A stretch of 60,664 nucleotides of DNA from NCBI GenBank assembly GCA_002343445.1, contig DDSP01000069.1, forward strand, positions 7,041-67,704. Direction: 5' to 3'. Positions 8,111-17,900 of the stretch are shown piece by piece. Source of the stretch: Chthonomonas sp. UBA2387. GTDB lineage: Bacteria > Armatimonadota > Fimbriimonadia > Fimbriimonadales > Fimbriimonadaceae. Positions within the stretch are counted from its first letter, which is position 1, and each line of letters opens with the position of its first letter. The position numbers and the translations under genes are program-made. The notes under the pieces are model-generated. The model was not told the DNA's origin. It did no database searches and was given only the letters and a program-made list of their open reading frames with translations.

Positions 8111-8943
8111 GAACGTGGGTACTGCTTCGTGTCGCCTTCGATGCACCGAAGGACGATTGGTCGCCTTGGATCGACGTCCTGATCGGGCACGGCTCGCACG
8201 GGGTCCTCGAAGAGCCCCAGACGCTGGTAGCCTACTATCCAGAGGTCCCTGGAGTGGACGGTGTTCTCGATCTGGCAGAGTCCGATATGCTGGAAATGGG
8301 CGCGATCGGGGTCAAAAGAGTATCGGTTGAGGAAGAAGATTGGGACGCGACGTTTCGGACCCACTTCAAGCCGCGCCGCATCGGCAAGCGGTTCGTCGTG
8401 CGCCCCACGTGGGAGGCCTTCGCCGCCGAGCCCGACGATTTGGAGCTCGTGCTCGATCCCGGGCAAGCCTTCGGGACGGGTGACCACCCCACCACCCGAA
8501 TGTGCCTAGAATTGCTTGAAGATGCAACCATTGCAGGGCGAATGGTTCTTGATTTGGGCTGCGGCAGCGGCATCCTCAGCATCGCGGCAAGCAAACTCGG
8601 CGCGGCCCGCGTGCTGGGTGTGGACGTGGACCCGCTTTCGGTCGAAGTCGCCAAAGAGAACGCCACGGCCAACCGCGCCGCCGCCACCTTCCAGAGCGGC
8701 GAAGGGTTCTCGGGCATCGCCGAGGCATGGGACGTCGTCGTGAGCAACATCATCAGCGCCGTGCTGATCCGCCTCGCCCCCGAGGCCTATCGCGTCGTCG
8801 CACCTGGGGGCACGTGGATCGTCTCCGGGATCATCCACGACAACTGGCCCGACGTCCGGAAAGCAGCCGAGTCGGTGGGTTTCACGCTGATGACCCAACG
8901 CCGCGAAGACGACTGGGTGGCGGCGTCGTTCGCACGGCCCTAA
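8107..8943 (+). CDS. prmA: Ribosomal protein L11 methyltransferase
   Basis: This 278-residue protein has the N-terminal substrate-recognition half and a C-terminal class I SAM methyltransferase domain: DPGQAFGTGDHPTTRMCLELL, the SAM motif VLDLGCGSGILSIAA (about residues 147-161), the acidic VLGVDVDPLSVEVA and the family-typical VSNIISAVLI (PrmA N-I-x motif). It trimethylates L11. The start overlaps the end of dnaJ by 4 nt (ATGA), a frequent dnaJ-prmA pairing. Its TAA stop interlocks with the TAG stop of the convergent glycosyltransferase over the shared bases 8940-8943. Confidence 0.92.
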   Translation: MRTWVLLRVAFDAPKDDWSPWIDVLIGHGSHGVLEEPQTLVAYYPEVPGVDGVLDLAESDMLEMGAIGVKRVSVEEEDWDATFRTHFKPRRIGKRFVVRPTWEAFAAEPDDLELVLDPGQAFGTGDHPTTRMCLELLEDATIAGRMVLDLGCGSGILSIAASKLGAARVLGVDVDPLSVEVAKENATANRAAATFQSGEGFSGIAEAWDVVVSNIISAVLIRLAPEAYRVVAPGGTWIVSGIIHDNWPDVRKAAESVGFTLMTQRREDDWVAASFARP

Positions 8944-9893
8944 CTCAGCCCAGCGAGCAGAGGCTCCAAGACCTCCCAAACCGCATCCACGCCGATGCGG
9001 TCCAGTCCCGCCGGATCGTAAAGGCATCGGTCGATCTGACCGTACGGGCAACACCGCTGGGGCCGGGTAATCGAGTACATGGAGACGGCAGGCACGCCCA
9101 ACGCGGCCGCGATGTGGCTCGTCCCGGTATCGCCTGCCACATTGGCTCTCGCTCCGGCGATCAGCGCGATCAGTTCGGCGACGTTGGTCTCGCCCACGAA
9201 GTCCACAGCGTCCCGACTGAACGACGCCACCTCGGCAAAAGCGGCTCGGTCGGCCTCGGCCCTTCCCCCCACGAACAACGGCAAGGCTCCCGCTTGGGCG
9301 ACGCGCGTCGCGAGTTCGCCGAACGATGCGGGCGGCCATCGCTTCGTCGCCCAGCCCGCCCCGGCGTTGAGAACCACGTAGGGTTGGGCCGTCAGGCCAC
9401 GGGCTTCGAGTTTGTCTTGGAGCGTAGCTTTGGCTTCGGTCGTGGGCACCATCCCAAACTCGGCTCGGTCCGCCACGCCGCCCGCAGCCCGTACCACGTC
9501 CACGTACTGATCCACGACGTGGAACGACGAGGGATCGGGCCACACGCGCCGGCTGGCCAACCAAGCCCCCTCGCGTTGCCAGTGATAGCCGTATTTGGCG
9601 TCGGCCTTGGTCCGCGCCAAGCAGAGCGCGCTCTTGGAAAGCCCCTGCAAATCGAACGCCGCAAGGTAAGGCTCGTCGAACACCGGCCACGTCTTGGGAT
9701 GGAATCCCGGCTTGACGATCACGCACCGATCCACATGGGTGCAGGATTGCACCACGGCTGCGAACCGGGGGTCCACGGCCCAATGAACCTCGCAGCCCGG
9801 AAACCCAGTCTTCAACGCGCCTGCAGCGGGCAGCGTGCACACCACGTCCCCCAGCGACGACAGCCTAGCGATGAGAAAGCGTGGTCGTTCCAT
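8940..9893 (-). CDS. Glycosyltransferase family 9 (heptosyltransferase-like), second copy of operon
   Basis: This 317-residue protein starts with RFLIARLSSLGDVVCTLPAA, the GT9 signature, and later has AFDLQGLSKSALC, VVLNAGAGWATKRWP and the donor-binding motif NVAGDTGTSHIAAALGVP. GT9 enzymes add heptose or related sugars to the LPS inner core at the inner face of the cytoplasmic membrane. The ATG at 9893 is used because the family starts here; its first 29 nt overlap the end of the preceding GT9 gene, consistent with coupled translation. It is the last gene of the lpx operon and ends tail to tail with prmA in a 4-nt overlap. Confidence 0.85.
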   Translation of the reverse strand: MERPRFLIARLSSLGDVVCTLPAAGALKTGFPGCEVHWAVDPRFAAVVQSCTHVDRCVIVKPGFHPKTWPVFDEPYLAAFDLQGLSKSALCLARTKADAKYGYHWQREGAWLASRRVWPDPSSFHVVDQYVDVVRAAGGVADRAEFGMVPTTEAKATLQDKLEARGLTAQPYVVLNAGAGWATKRWPPASFGELATRVAQAGALPLFVGGRAEADRAAFAEVASFSRDAVDFVGETNVAELIALIAGARANVAGDTGTSHIAAALGVPAVSMYSITRPQRCCPYGQIDRCLYDPAGLDRIGVDAVWEVLEPLLAGLS

Positions 9894-10902
9894 GAAGGGT
9901 CGCGACGGCTTGGAGCACGTCGTCTGGGTTGATCTCGCCCGGGTCGGTCCCGTTTCGCAGGACGACGCCGTGCCGCGTATAGGGTCGGAAGCGATCGGGG
10001 TTCGAGGGCCCGAAAAGGGAGACCACCGGCACGCCGTATGCGGCGGCGATATGGCCGGTGCCCGTATCCGCCGAAACATGAACTGCGCTCATTTGGATGG
10101 CGGCCATCGTTTGACGGAGCGTGGTCTTCCCCACCAAGTCCTGCGCCGTATCGCCCTTGAGCCCGAGCGATGGATCGCCGGGTCCGCCGACCGCCACCAC
10201 TTCAAAACCCTCTTGAGCCAGTTTGCGCGCGATCAGCCGCCACTTCTCGACGGGGTAGCGCTTGGCTTCGCTGCTGCTCGCCAAAGAAAGCGTGACCAGC
10301 GGGCGACCACCACTCACCGAAACGGAACCCCGCTCGTCGAAAAGCTGCGGCATCAGGGGCCGCTCCGGAGTCGGGAACTCGCCCAACTCGTTGAGCAACG
10401 CCATGTGTCGCTCCACCCAATGCTCCGGCGTGCGCGACCGTACCGACACGGGGTTGAGCATCTTGGCGAACGCATCGGTGGGCCGGACGGCCAGCCGCCT
10501 CTTCGCTCCGCTGAGCCGCACGCAAAGCGCGGTTTTCGAGTGCCCTTGCAGGTCGAGCGCCCAATCGAAGCGAAACCGCCGCAGGCTCAGATAGCGCCGC
10601 ATCTGGTCCATCCAAGTCGCCGGGTGGCTGCGTTGCTTCTTCCACTCGTCGCGAGGAAACAGGACGATCTCGTCGAGCAAGCGATCGGTGTCGAGCACCT
10701 CGGCACACCGGGGTTCGACGGCCCACACCAGGTGCGCGTTGGGGAAGCGCAACCGAATCGCCGTTGCCGCGTGGGCGGCCATCACGCAATCGCCGATCGC
10801 CGAGAACCGCGCGATCAGCACGCGCGGCCGCTCGTTGCGGTCTCCACGAGGCAGTCGCTTGCGGTCGGGGCTGGCGACCATGGCACCGTTTCGCTCGCTC
10901 AC
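9865..10902 (-). CDS. Glycosyltransferase family 9 (heptosyltransferase-like), first copy
   Basis: This 345-residue GT9 protein has PRVLIARFSAIGDCVMAAHAA near the start, WALDLQGHSKTALC in the middle, LVTLSLASSSEAKRYP before the second Rossmann half, and SADTGTGHIAAAYGVPVVSLFGP as the sugar-nucleotide motif. It is clearly a paralogue of the next gene, so the two probably add successive core sugars. The GTG at 10902 is preferred because it overlaps the stop of the upstream acyltransferase as GTGA; an ATG at 10881 is possible. The function fits with lpxK and the acyltransferase in the same operon. The exact sugar is not predictable from sequence. Confidence 0.82.
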   Translation of the reverse strand: MSERNGAMVASPDRKRLPRGDRNERPRVLIARFSAIGDCVMAAHAATAIRLRFPNAHLVWAVEPRCAEVLDTDRLLDEIVLFPRDEWKKQRSHPATWMDQMRRYLSLRRFRFDWALDLQGHSKTALCVRLSGAKRRLAVRPTDAFAKMLNPVSVRSRTPEHWVERHMALLNELGEFPTPERPLMPQLFDERGSVSVSGGRPLVTLSLASSSEAKRYPVEKWRLIARKLAQEGFEVVAVGGPGDPSLGLKGDTAQDLVGKTTLRQTMAAIQMSAVHVSADTGTGHIAAAYGVPVVSLFGPSNPDRFRPYTRHGVVLRNGTDPGEINPDDVLQAVATLHGTTTLSHR

Positions 10903-11825
10903 AGCAACCCCCGTTTGCGCGCGCTCTTCCAGCGGTCGTGCAGCCACAGCCACTGTTCGGGATGCTGGCGGACCATGCGCTCCAACGACTCGTTGAGGGC
11001 GACCATGATGCCTTCGGCGGGATTCTCGCGCGTCGGCGACGGCTGGATCGGCCCTTCGACCTCGAGCACGAACTTGCCGTCGTCGCGTCGCCACTGGTAC
11101 GCCACGTAGATCGGCGCCCCCGTTCGCACGTGCATGACTCCGGGCCCCATCACCGTGCCGACCATCTTGCCGAAGAACGGGACGAACACCTCGTCGTCGT
11201 TTTGGTCGGGCAAGATCCCGACCCATTCGCCCGCCTTGAGCGCACGCAGAATCTCGCGCGCCGCGTTCCCTCTTGGCAGGACTTTGACTCCGGTGTTGGC
11301 CCTCAGGCGGGCGAGTCCCTCGGCGATTTCGGGCTGGTTGGGATCGCGGGCAACGACAGCCACCGGCTTTTGCAGGATGGTGAGGTACTGGCACAAGCGC
11401 TCCCAGTTGCCGAAGTGGGCCGAGATCAGGATCACGCCGCCCTGGTACGCCAACAGGGACTCGTGGTCGCCCTTGATCTCGGCGATATCGCCAACCACCT
11501 CCTCGTTGGATCGGATCGGCGTGCGCAGCAGATCGGCCCCCACGCGCCCAAAGTGCTCGAACACGCCTTGCGCGATCCTTGCCCGCTCGGCATCGGAGAG
11601 TTCGGGCATGGCCATCGCCAAGTTGGCACGGGTCCGCTCGCGGTACTTCGTCGAGAGCCGGTGGATCAACCGCCCCAACCGCTCGCCCAAGCGATCGGCC
11701 TGACGAGCGTTCAAGCGGGCGAACACCGAGCACAACAGCTTGAACGCAAACGTCGCCGCTCGGCCTTCAAGCGCTTTGCGCCAAGACCTTCTCGACTTGT
11801 TGGGCGATCCACCGTTCGAACTCAT
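10899..11825 (-). CDS. Lipid A acyltransferase-like protein (LpxL/HtrB family)
   Basis: This 308-residue protein has the LpxL/HtrB family layout: a hydrophobic, basic N-terminus (FKLLCSVFARL), the catalytic H-x4-E motif in LISAHFGNWERLCQ (about residue 137), the RDPNQPEI segment and GILPDQND followed by VPFFGKMVGTVMGPGVMHVRTGAPI. It should transfer an acyl chain to a lipid A precursor at the inner membrane. Its first 59 nt overlap the end of lpxK, a rather long same-strand overlap, so a later start is conceivable, though none is obvious. It lies between lpxK and two GT9 genes, which supports the lipid A role. Confidence 0.85.
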   Translation of the reverse strand: MSSNGGSPNKSRRSWRKALEGRAATFAFKLLCSVFARLNARQADRLGERLGRLIHRLSTKYRERTRANLAMAMPELSDAERARIAQGVFEHFGRVGADLLRTPIRSNEEVVGDIAEIKGDHESLLAYQGGVILISAHFGNWERLCQYLTILQKPVAVVARDPNQPEIAEGLARLRANTGVKVLPRGNAAREILRALKAGEWVGILPDQNDDEVFVPFFGKMVGTVMGPGVMHVRTGAPIYVAYQWRRDDGKFVLEVEGPIQPSPTRENPAEGIMVALNESLERMVRQHPEQWLWLHDRWKSARKRGLL

Positions 11826-12777
11826 GTGCGGGCTCTACAACGGTCTCTTGCCGAGCCACATGGACGAGACCGCCATGCGCCTCGACCAAAGGCCCGAGTT
11901 TCACCCAGTCTTTGGCTGTGACCACCAGTGGCCGGCCCGAGGCGACAGAACCCTCAAGATACCTTGGAGGGATGGATGCGTGGTCGGGCAGGGCCGTCCG
12001 CTCGACCACGACCAAGCCGCTGGCTTCCACGTCGCGGAAGAACCTCTCAGGGTCGCCGATGGCGCAAATCGCGTGAACTTCCTCGCCCGACTCCAGCGCC
12101 CTGGCCCCTCCCTTGGGCTCGAAGGTCAACGGTCTGCGAACCACCCGGAAACCCTCGGCACTCGCCGCTCCCCAAGGATCGAGAGTCAGCGTGGCGCGGC
12201 CCCGGCCCGAACGAGGCTCGCGATAGGGCCCCGCAGGCAGGCACCACGGGTTGGGCGGATTCGCGGGGTCAAGCAACAGCGTCACGTCCTTGTGGAGCGG
12301 CAGGTGCTGGAAGCCGTCGTCCATCAACATCACCCGATCGGGCCATCGCTCGTGGACGATCTGAGCGGCCAACACCCGACGTCGCCCCACCACGATGGGC
12401 AGATGCGGGCGCTCCGAGCGCACCAGAGCGGGTTCGTCACCCCAAACCTCGGCGCCGAGCGGTCCTTCGGGTGCCGCCGCAGCCGCTTCGCTGGCGGGCG
12501 AGCCATAACCGCTCAGCGAAAGAACAACGGGGTGCCCGAGGCGTTCCAGCACGTCGGCCACATGCAACGTCAGCGGAGTCTTGCCGCTCCCCCCGACGCG
12601 CAGATTGCCCACGCAAACCACGGGCCGATGCGGCCTTGCGGGGTGCTTGAGCCCCAAGCGATAGACCGACAAGTAGCCCAGCCAACCGCCCGCATAGAGC
12701 CACGACGCCGGCAACAGGGCAAGGCGCAAGGCGCGAGAAACCGCCGATTCGCCCGACCAGACCTCGGCCCAGTGCAT
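11767..12777 (-). CDS. lpxK: Tetraacyldisaccharide 4'-kinase
   Basis: This 336-residue protein matches LpxK, which phosphorylates the 4' position of the lipid A disaccharide. After a hydrophobic, membrane-associated N-terminus (ALRLALLPASWLYAGGWLGY) comes PVVCVGNLRVGGSGKTPLTL, containing the P-loop, then LSGYGSP, GDEPALV and VMLMDDGFQHLPLHKD, the family's DDGFQH motif. It ends with VTAKDWVKLGPL. The ATG at 12777 overlaps the stop of the zinc-ribbon gene as TGATG. The presence of lpxK together with an LpxL-like acyltransferase indicates that the organism makes a lipid A-based outer membrane. Confidence 0.9.
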   Translation of the reverse strand: MHWAEVWSGESAVSRALRLALLPASWLYAGGWLGYLSVYRLGLKHPARPHRPVVCVGNLRVGGSGKTPLTLHVADVLERLGHPVVLSLSGYGSPASEAAAAAPEGPLGAEVWGDEPALVRSERPHLPIVVGRRRVLAAQIVHERWPDRVMLMDDGFQHLPLHKDVTLLLDPANPPNPWCLPAGPYREPRSGRGRATLTLDPWGAASAEGFRVVRRPLTFEPKGGARALESGEEVHAICAIGDPERFFRDVEASGLVVVERTALPDHASIPPRYLEGSVASGRPLVVTAKDWVKLGPLVEAHGGLVHVARQETVVEPAHEFERWIAQQVEKVLAQSA

Positions 12778-13160
12778 CAGCCGAAAGGACCTTCGACCAT
12801 CGAGGCGCCACACCACAGGCACTTGCCCGATGACCGAACCGGCGAAGTCCGCTTGCACGACGGACACACTTTGGGACCAGAGCCCACCTTGCCGTCGCGC
12901 TTGCCGTCCGCCTCGTCTATGGCCACGGCGCGCTGCAACAACTGCTCGTCGGTGAAGCCGTGAACGTCCTTCAGGAGGGACCACATCGCGGCGCAGGCCA
13001 GTTCGAGACGGTCCAAGCGTTCGTCCAACCGGCGAACGTCGGTCTTGGCCTCCAGGGCGTCCTGCGAGGATCGGGCCGCCGTCTGGGCCGCTGCTGCTGC
13101 CGAAGACGTGGCGCGTGCCGCCATCAACAAGTCAAACATCTCAGGGACAGTTTGACCCAA
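12777..13160 (-). CDS. Small coiled-coil protein with C-terminal zinc ribbon
   Basis: This 127-residue protein has an Ala-rich helical first half (RATSSAAAAAQTAARSSQDA, then LDERLDRLELACAAMW) likely to form a coiled coil, and a C-terminal zinc ribbon with two CxxC knuckles (CPSCKR and CLWCGA). No named family is recognised. It sits one base after the EEP hydrolase stop and its own stop overlaps lpxK by one base (TGATG), so it is translated with the lipid A genes. A regulatory or scaffolding role is possible but unproven. Confidence 0.7.
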   Translation of the reverse strand: MGQTVPEMFDLLMAARATSSAAAAAQTAARSSQDALEAKTDVRRLDERLDRLELACAAMWSLLKDVHGFTDEQLLQRAVAIDEADGKRDGKVGSGPKVCPSCKRTSPVRSSGKCLWCGASMVEGPFG

Positions 13161-13161
13161 G

Positions 13162-13998
13162 TCAGTTCAGATCGAGCGTTGCCGTGACGGGATAGTGGTC
13201 CGACTCGAACGCACCCTTGGTCGCTGGCCAGACGATCGCGGCGTCGCGGATGGCCCACGCATCCGACACGAACACGTAGTCGATCTTGTCTCCATCGAGC
13301 CCCTCGCGCCACCCGTTGAACGTCTGAACGTCCTTGCGTCCGGGGTGGATCGCCCGAAACGTGTCGCGGATGCCCGAAACGCCCGGGATCGGCTCGAGCA
13401 TCAGCAGAATGGCGGGATTGACCTCTCCCGCGTTGAAGTCGCCAAGCACCACAAACGGTTCCTTGCCCACGAGCGAAGCGATCTTCGTCCGCAACATCGC
13501 GACGCTCTTTAGCCTCGAAGGTTGCGACTCGTGATCCAAGTGAACGTTGAACACCCACAACGGGCGAAGCGAAGACAGGTCCACCAACCGAGCGAACGTC
13601 ACGATCCGCGTGATGTTGTTGCCCCACGACTTGCTCGCCACCACCTCGGGCGTCTCCGAGAACCAGTTTGTGCCCGAATGGGAAACGGCGAACCGGTCGG
13701 AGCGATACAGGATGGTGCAGTGCTCGCCCGCCGAGATGCCATCATCGCGGCCCACGCCGACTTCGGCATAGCCCGGAACGGCGTGCCGAATCTCGGAGAT
13801 TTGGCGGCGCAACGCCTCCTGGAGCCCGATGATGTCCGCCGCCTCGCGCTTCAACAACGCATAGACCCGGTCCTTGCGGTGCGGCCAAGAGTACTCGCCG
13901 TCGTTCGCCGTCGAGAACCGCACGTTGTACGACATCGCCTTCAGCGACGCCATGGGTGCGGGCGTCAAGACGGCCACCGCCGCCACGAGGGGCCACAT
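13162..13998 (-). CDS. Secreted endonuclease/exonuclease/phosphatase (EEP) family hydrolase
   Basis: This 278-residue protein begins with a signal-peptide-like segment (MWPLVAAVAVLTPAPMA) and continues with the EEP fold: MSYNVR, IIGLQEAL with the metal-binding Glu, VFNVHLDHE, VVLGDFNAG, IDYVFVS and the terminal SDHYPV with the catalytic His. Members cleave phosphodiester or phosphomonoester bonds; without further motifs the substrate (nucleic acid, phosphoinositide-like or sugar phosphate) is unknown. Export suggests an extracytoplasmic substrate. It is the second gene of a seven-gene operon, 4 nt after the preceding gene and 1 nt before the zinc-ribbon gene. Confidence 0.85.
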   Translation of the reverse strand: MWPLVAAVAVLTPAPMASLKAMSYNVRFSTANDGEYSWPHRKDRVYALLKREAADIIGLQEALRRQISEIRHAVPGYAEVGVGRDDGISAGEHCTILYRSDRFAVSHSGTNWFSETPEVVASKSWGNNITRIVTFARLVDLSSLRPLWVFNVHLDHESQPSRLKSVAMLRTKIASLVGKEPFVVLGDFNAGEVNPAILLMLEPIPGVSGIRDTFRAIHPGRKDVQTFNGWREGLDGDKIDYVFVSDAWAIRDAAIVWPATKGAFESDHYPVTATLDLN

Positions 13999-14002
13999 GC
14001 CG

Positions 14003-14833
14003 CTACTTGACCCAATCCATGGTCATCGTGCCCGACCCCTTGGTGCTGATCGTCATGCCCATGTCGGTCAGTTCCATGGTCATGTCGCTGCGCATCTTGG
14101 TCTGGTATCCGATGGTGCGGCCCGAAGACTTCTCGACCCAGTAAAGGCCGTCCATCGAGACCTTGCCCTTCGTCTTCATCGCGAAGGGAACGTCGGGATT
14201 GGCTTTCGACGGGTCGCCGTCCACGAGCACGTCGCCCATGAGTTGGATCTCGAACACAACCACATCCTTGACGGTCTTTTCGCCCAAGAGCTTTGCGGTC
14301 AGTTCAGAGTCGGCCGTCATGGCCAAGTCGTTCTTGGGAATCGGAATCTTCCACGAGTCGCCGACTTTGACGTCCTTGTCGGGGAACACCACGAAGTAGG
14401 GCGTCTGCTGCGAAGAGGCGTTCATCATCTGAGCCATCGAGGCCTCGGCGCCTTCGATTTTGGTGTCGGTGATTCGGCCCAATTCGTCGATCTTGCCCTT
14501 GATCACGTAATTGCCCGGATTCGGCATATCGGGCGCGCCGGGCATGCCCTCAAGCTTCATCTCGAAGTCGCTGACGGCCATCTCGATGGAGGCCTTGCCG
14601 TCCTCGCCCTTCTTGCCCGTTTCGACGGCCATCTTCATGCCTGACGTGATGGTCATCTCCTGCTGACCCATGCCCGCCATGTCCAGCGTCTGCTTCATCT
14701 CGGACTTGATGGTGAAGACATCCTTGCGACCCTCGACCAACGAGAGGCGAAGGCGAGTGGCATCCTGCAGGGCCGCACTTGAGGCGACCGAGGCGGCGAC
14801 GACAAAGGCGGCGATCATGTGTCTGGGCTTCAT
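14003..14833 (-). CDS. Secreted DUF6263-like protein
   Basis: This 276-residue protein has a signal peptide (HMIAAFVVAASVASSAALQ) and a beta-rich body with many Met and Lys residues, including FTIKSEMKQTLDMAGMGQQE, VKVGDSWKIPIPKND and a repeated pattern at the end (TKMRSDMTMELTDMGM). It resembles DUF6263-type exported proteins of unknown function, and a second, more distant copy lies at 26614-27324 (shared VKVGxSW and signal-peptide plan). A TAAAAT box about 30 nt upstream and an AACAGGA site suggest a leadered transcript. It heads the lipid A operon, separated by 4 nt from the EEP hydrolase gene. Confidence 0.65.
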   Translation of the reverse strand: MKPRHMIAAFVVAASVASSAALQDATRLRLSLVEGRKDVFTIKSEMKQTLDMAGMGQQEMTITSGMKMAVETGKKGEDGKASIEMAVSDFEMKLEGMPGAPDMPNPGNYVIKGKIDELGRITDTKIEGAEASMAQMMNASSQQTPYFVVFPDKDVKVGDSWKIPIPKNDLAMTADSELTAKLLGEKTVKDVVVFEIQLMGDVLVDGDPSKANPDVPFAMKTKGKVSMDGLYWVEKSSGRTIGYQTKMRSDMTMELTDMGMTISTKGSGTMTMDWVK

Positions 14834-14902
14834 GGCGTTTGAATCCTGTTGATTGGGTGCTATTTTAGCCGTACGGAATCAGTTCTTGACTCGTTTCAGG
14901 GC

Positions 14903-17900
14903 CTAGGGCGCGTCTCCCGTCCGTCCGAGGTTCGCTCGGAGAATCAGGAAGTCGGTCACGTTCACCGAGCCGTCTCCGTTCAGGTCGGCATTGGCGTTCC
15001 ATTGCGACTGACCCGCCGAGCTACCGAAGGCTGCCCGCAACGCCAGGAAGTCCGCGATGTTCACGGAATTGTCCCCGTTGACGTCGCCGTTGAACAGTTC
15101 GAAGTTCGCCGTCAGAGAACCCGATGGGCTCAGCATCTGGCCATCCAGCCTGCGCCGCAACCAATGGGACGCCTTGACACTGAGGCGGTGCGAACCGATC
15201 GCCGGAGTCACGAAGTCGAAGGTACCGTTCGCCCGAAGCGGCACGCGCTCGGAGTCCACCAACGTCCCACCTCCATCGCGGACCTCGACCTGAATCGGGA
15301 TGTCGGCGTCCGTCGCCGGATGCTCGCGCAGCACCACCGACCCCGCCACGTGCGATCCCTGCGGAGTCACGGAGGCATAGGTGTCGCCGATCCGCAGCTC
15401 GTCGCCGTGCCCCTGCGCCAGCGAGTTGCCCCCGTAGAAGCCCATCGTCCGGAACACCAGGTTCGTGCCGAATCGGTCCGAGGTCAGCACGGCATCGGCT
15501 TGTGCGGGCGGCTGGCCACCCAGGGACGCCGGGTTCATATACAGCGAAATCTCGTCGGTCGAGCCAAACCGCATCTGCAACACCCAAAGCGCTTGCTGTC
15601 CGGGCACCATGGGCACATTCGTCCGCGCGTAGACAAAGTCGGTGTTCTCAGGGTTGCGGATGGCCAACGTCCAATAGCGGGTCCCTTGATGGTTGCTGGG
15701 TTCGCCGAAGTAGCCGACCATGACGCGAATGTCGTTCCAGCCTTGAGCGTACGGCCCCGCGTTGAACATGAAGAACACCGGCTCGTTGTTGGCCGAGGTC
15801 TTCCTCAACACGCCGCTCGACCATAGGGTCAAGCCCGTCTGACCGATCTGCGGCGGGTTGCTCCCCAGCGCCTGGTGCAAACCGAACGCGGAGACGTCCA
15901 CGGCTCGGCCCGAGGTCACGAATACATACCCACCTTCGGCGTACGAGCCTCGCGAAAGCAGACCTGGAATCCGCATGGGCTGCTCGCTGCGCAGTCGGTA
16001 GCCCTGAGCATCGGCCGGGTTGAAGTTCTGCACCATCCAAGGCTGGCCGAAACCGAAGCCCGAGGCGACCCCATCGAGGAACGTCGGGTTGGGTGCCTCG
16101 CGCGGCAAGAGCTCGAAGCCATCGTAGAGGAACAGCCGGTCTTCGGCCACGGGAAGTTGAAAGTTGACCGTATCGTCCCAACTGGTGGCCGCAAGATTGC
16201 CCAGCCCTCCCGCCGCCTGAACCCGGCCAGCGGGTAGAGAGACCCGCACCGTGCCAGCCTGCGTCATGCCGGTCACGTGGACGTCGAACACGCTGCCCGT
16301 GAACGGAGCCCGCTCGATGATCTCCACGTCGGTCGCCCCAGCCGTGCCGCTCAGCACGATGTCGGATGGCTCGAACCCGGTCACCGGATGGGTGAACACC
16401 GTTCGGAACCGGATCAGCGGATAGCTGGTCGGGTCGTCTTGCGTCGGCCCTTGGTTGATCGTGGCACGAACTTCGCCCTCGGGCAACATCGTCACTCCGT
16501 CGAACACGTAGCACACGATCCCGGCCGGCGGCAAGTCGAACTGGAATACTGGGTTGAAACCAACGACCGGCGACGATTCGATCGCAATCAGGTTCGAGGC
16601 GTTGTTGGTGTCCGTGGGGCCGCCAGTCAAGCGGTGCCGCGTGACCGAGGTCGCCGCACTGAACGGCAGGCGCAGGGTGACGGGAGTCGTCCCCGTCAGC
16701 CTCCTCGAAAGGACGAACACAGCGTATTGGTTGCCGCTGCGATAGGCGTAGGCCGTCGCCATCGGAACTTCCGTGCTGGCCGGCAAGACCTCGGTCGCCG
16801 CGAAGTCGCGTGTCGGAATCGTGTTGGCCGCGACGAGGACCGGGTCGCCCGCTGCGTGGAGGTTGTGGAGTTGCAGGGCCAGCCACGACGCGTGCGGCCG
16901 GTAGCCGTTCGATGGGTACGTGTGGCTTGTCCAGTTGTAACCCGGAGCCATGTGGAAGTACACCTGCGGCCCAAACCCATTGGCCGCGCCATAGAGGAAG
17001 CAATCCAGCGTTGCGACGGCGTTCGCAAGCGACTTCCCGTAGGCTTCCTGCACCAGATTGAACGGCTCGCCGGGGTTGGGCAGTCCGTATCCCGGCCCTC
17101 CCTCGTAGACGGCCAGATCGTACGGGAACCCTTCGAGCGCGAGTTGTCGGCGCGTCGCCATCTGAGCGTCCACGAACACCTGATGCACCCGGGGCATGAA
17201 GGTCAGCGTGTCGAGGAAGCCCTCGTCGGTCACCGTCCCACCGCCGATGGTGCCGCCCAACTCCCATCCGCCCGTGTAAGCCGTGATGTCCACGAAGTCG
17301 GCCGACGGGCTGTTTCGCCTCGCGGTCGCACCGTAGCCGTCCGTGCCCGTGCTTGCGACCCAGCCGTTCAACACGAAGTCGAAGCGATCGGCCACCGCCG
17401 CGAAGTAGGGGCTGGACTTCATCGTCGAAAAGCACCGTTCGGCGAACGCCCCGTAAGTCGCCGCGTCGAACGACCACGGGTCGAACATGAAGTTCCAAGC
17501 CTCGTTGGCGAACTCGATGCGGATCTTGCCGAACGCATCGGTCCAAGGCGCGGCGCGTCCCGTCTGGCCGCGCCTGGCCCCCCACGTGCTTCCCGAGGGT
17601 CCGGCGAGAAACTCCATGAGCCCCAGCAACTCCTGCTCGTTGAAGTACGGACCAACGATCAGCCAGGGCGTCATGTCGGTCTGCTCGCAGATCGAAAGGC
17701 CGAGGGGCAGGTTCACCGATGGCCCGGTCGTCCGCCCGTTGTTGGCCGCCCACGTGTTCTTGGATTGGCCCTCGCGGCTCGTCCAGCTGTCGAGCGACGT
17801 CCCCCACTCGGTATTCGTCTGGCCGCTCCAAAGGCGCAGCGCACCCCCGTCAAAGTCGTGCAACGCCTGCAAGGCGGGCGCGTTCAGCCCGAGAGCGGGT

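Noticed and set aside
6401..8146. A 581-codon minus-strand open frame opposite rpoZ-dnaJ
   Set aside because: It is exactly antisense to clear genes, is rich in Arg, Ala, Val and His as GC-rich shadow frames are, and shows no family motif.
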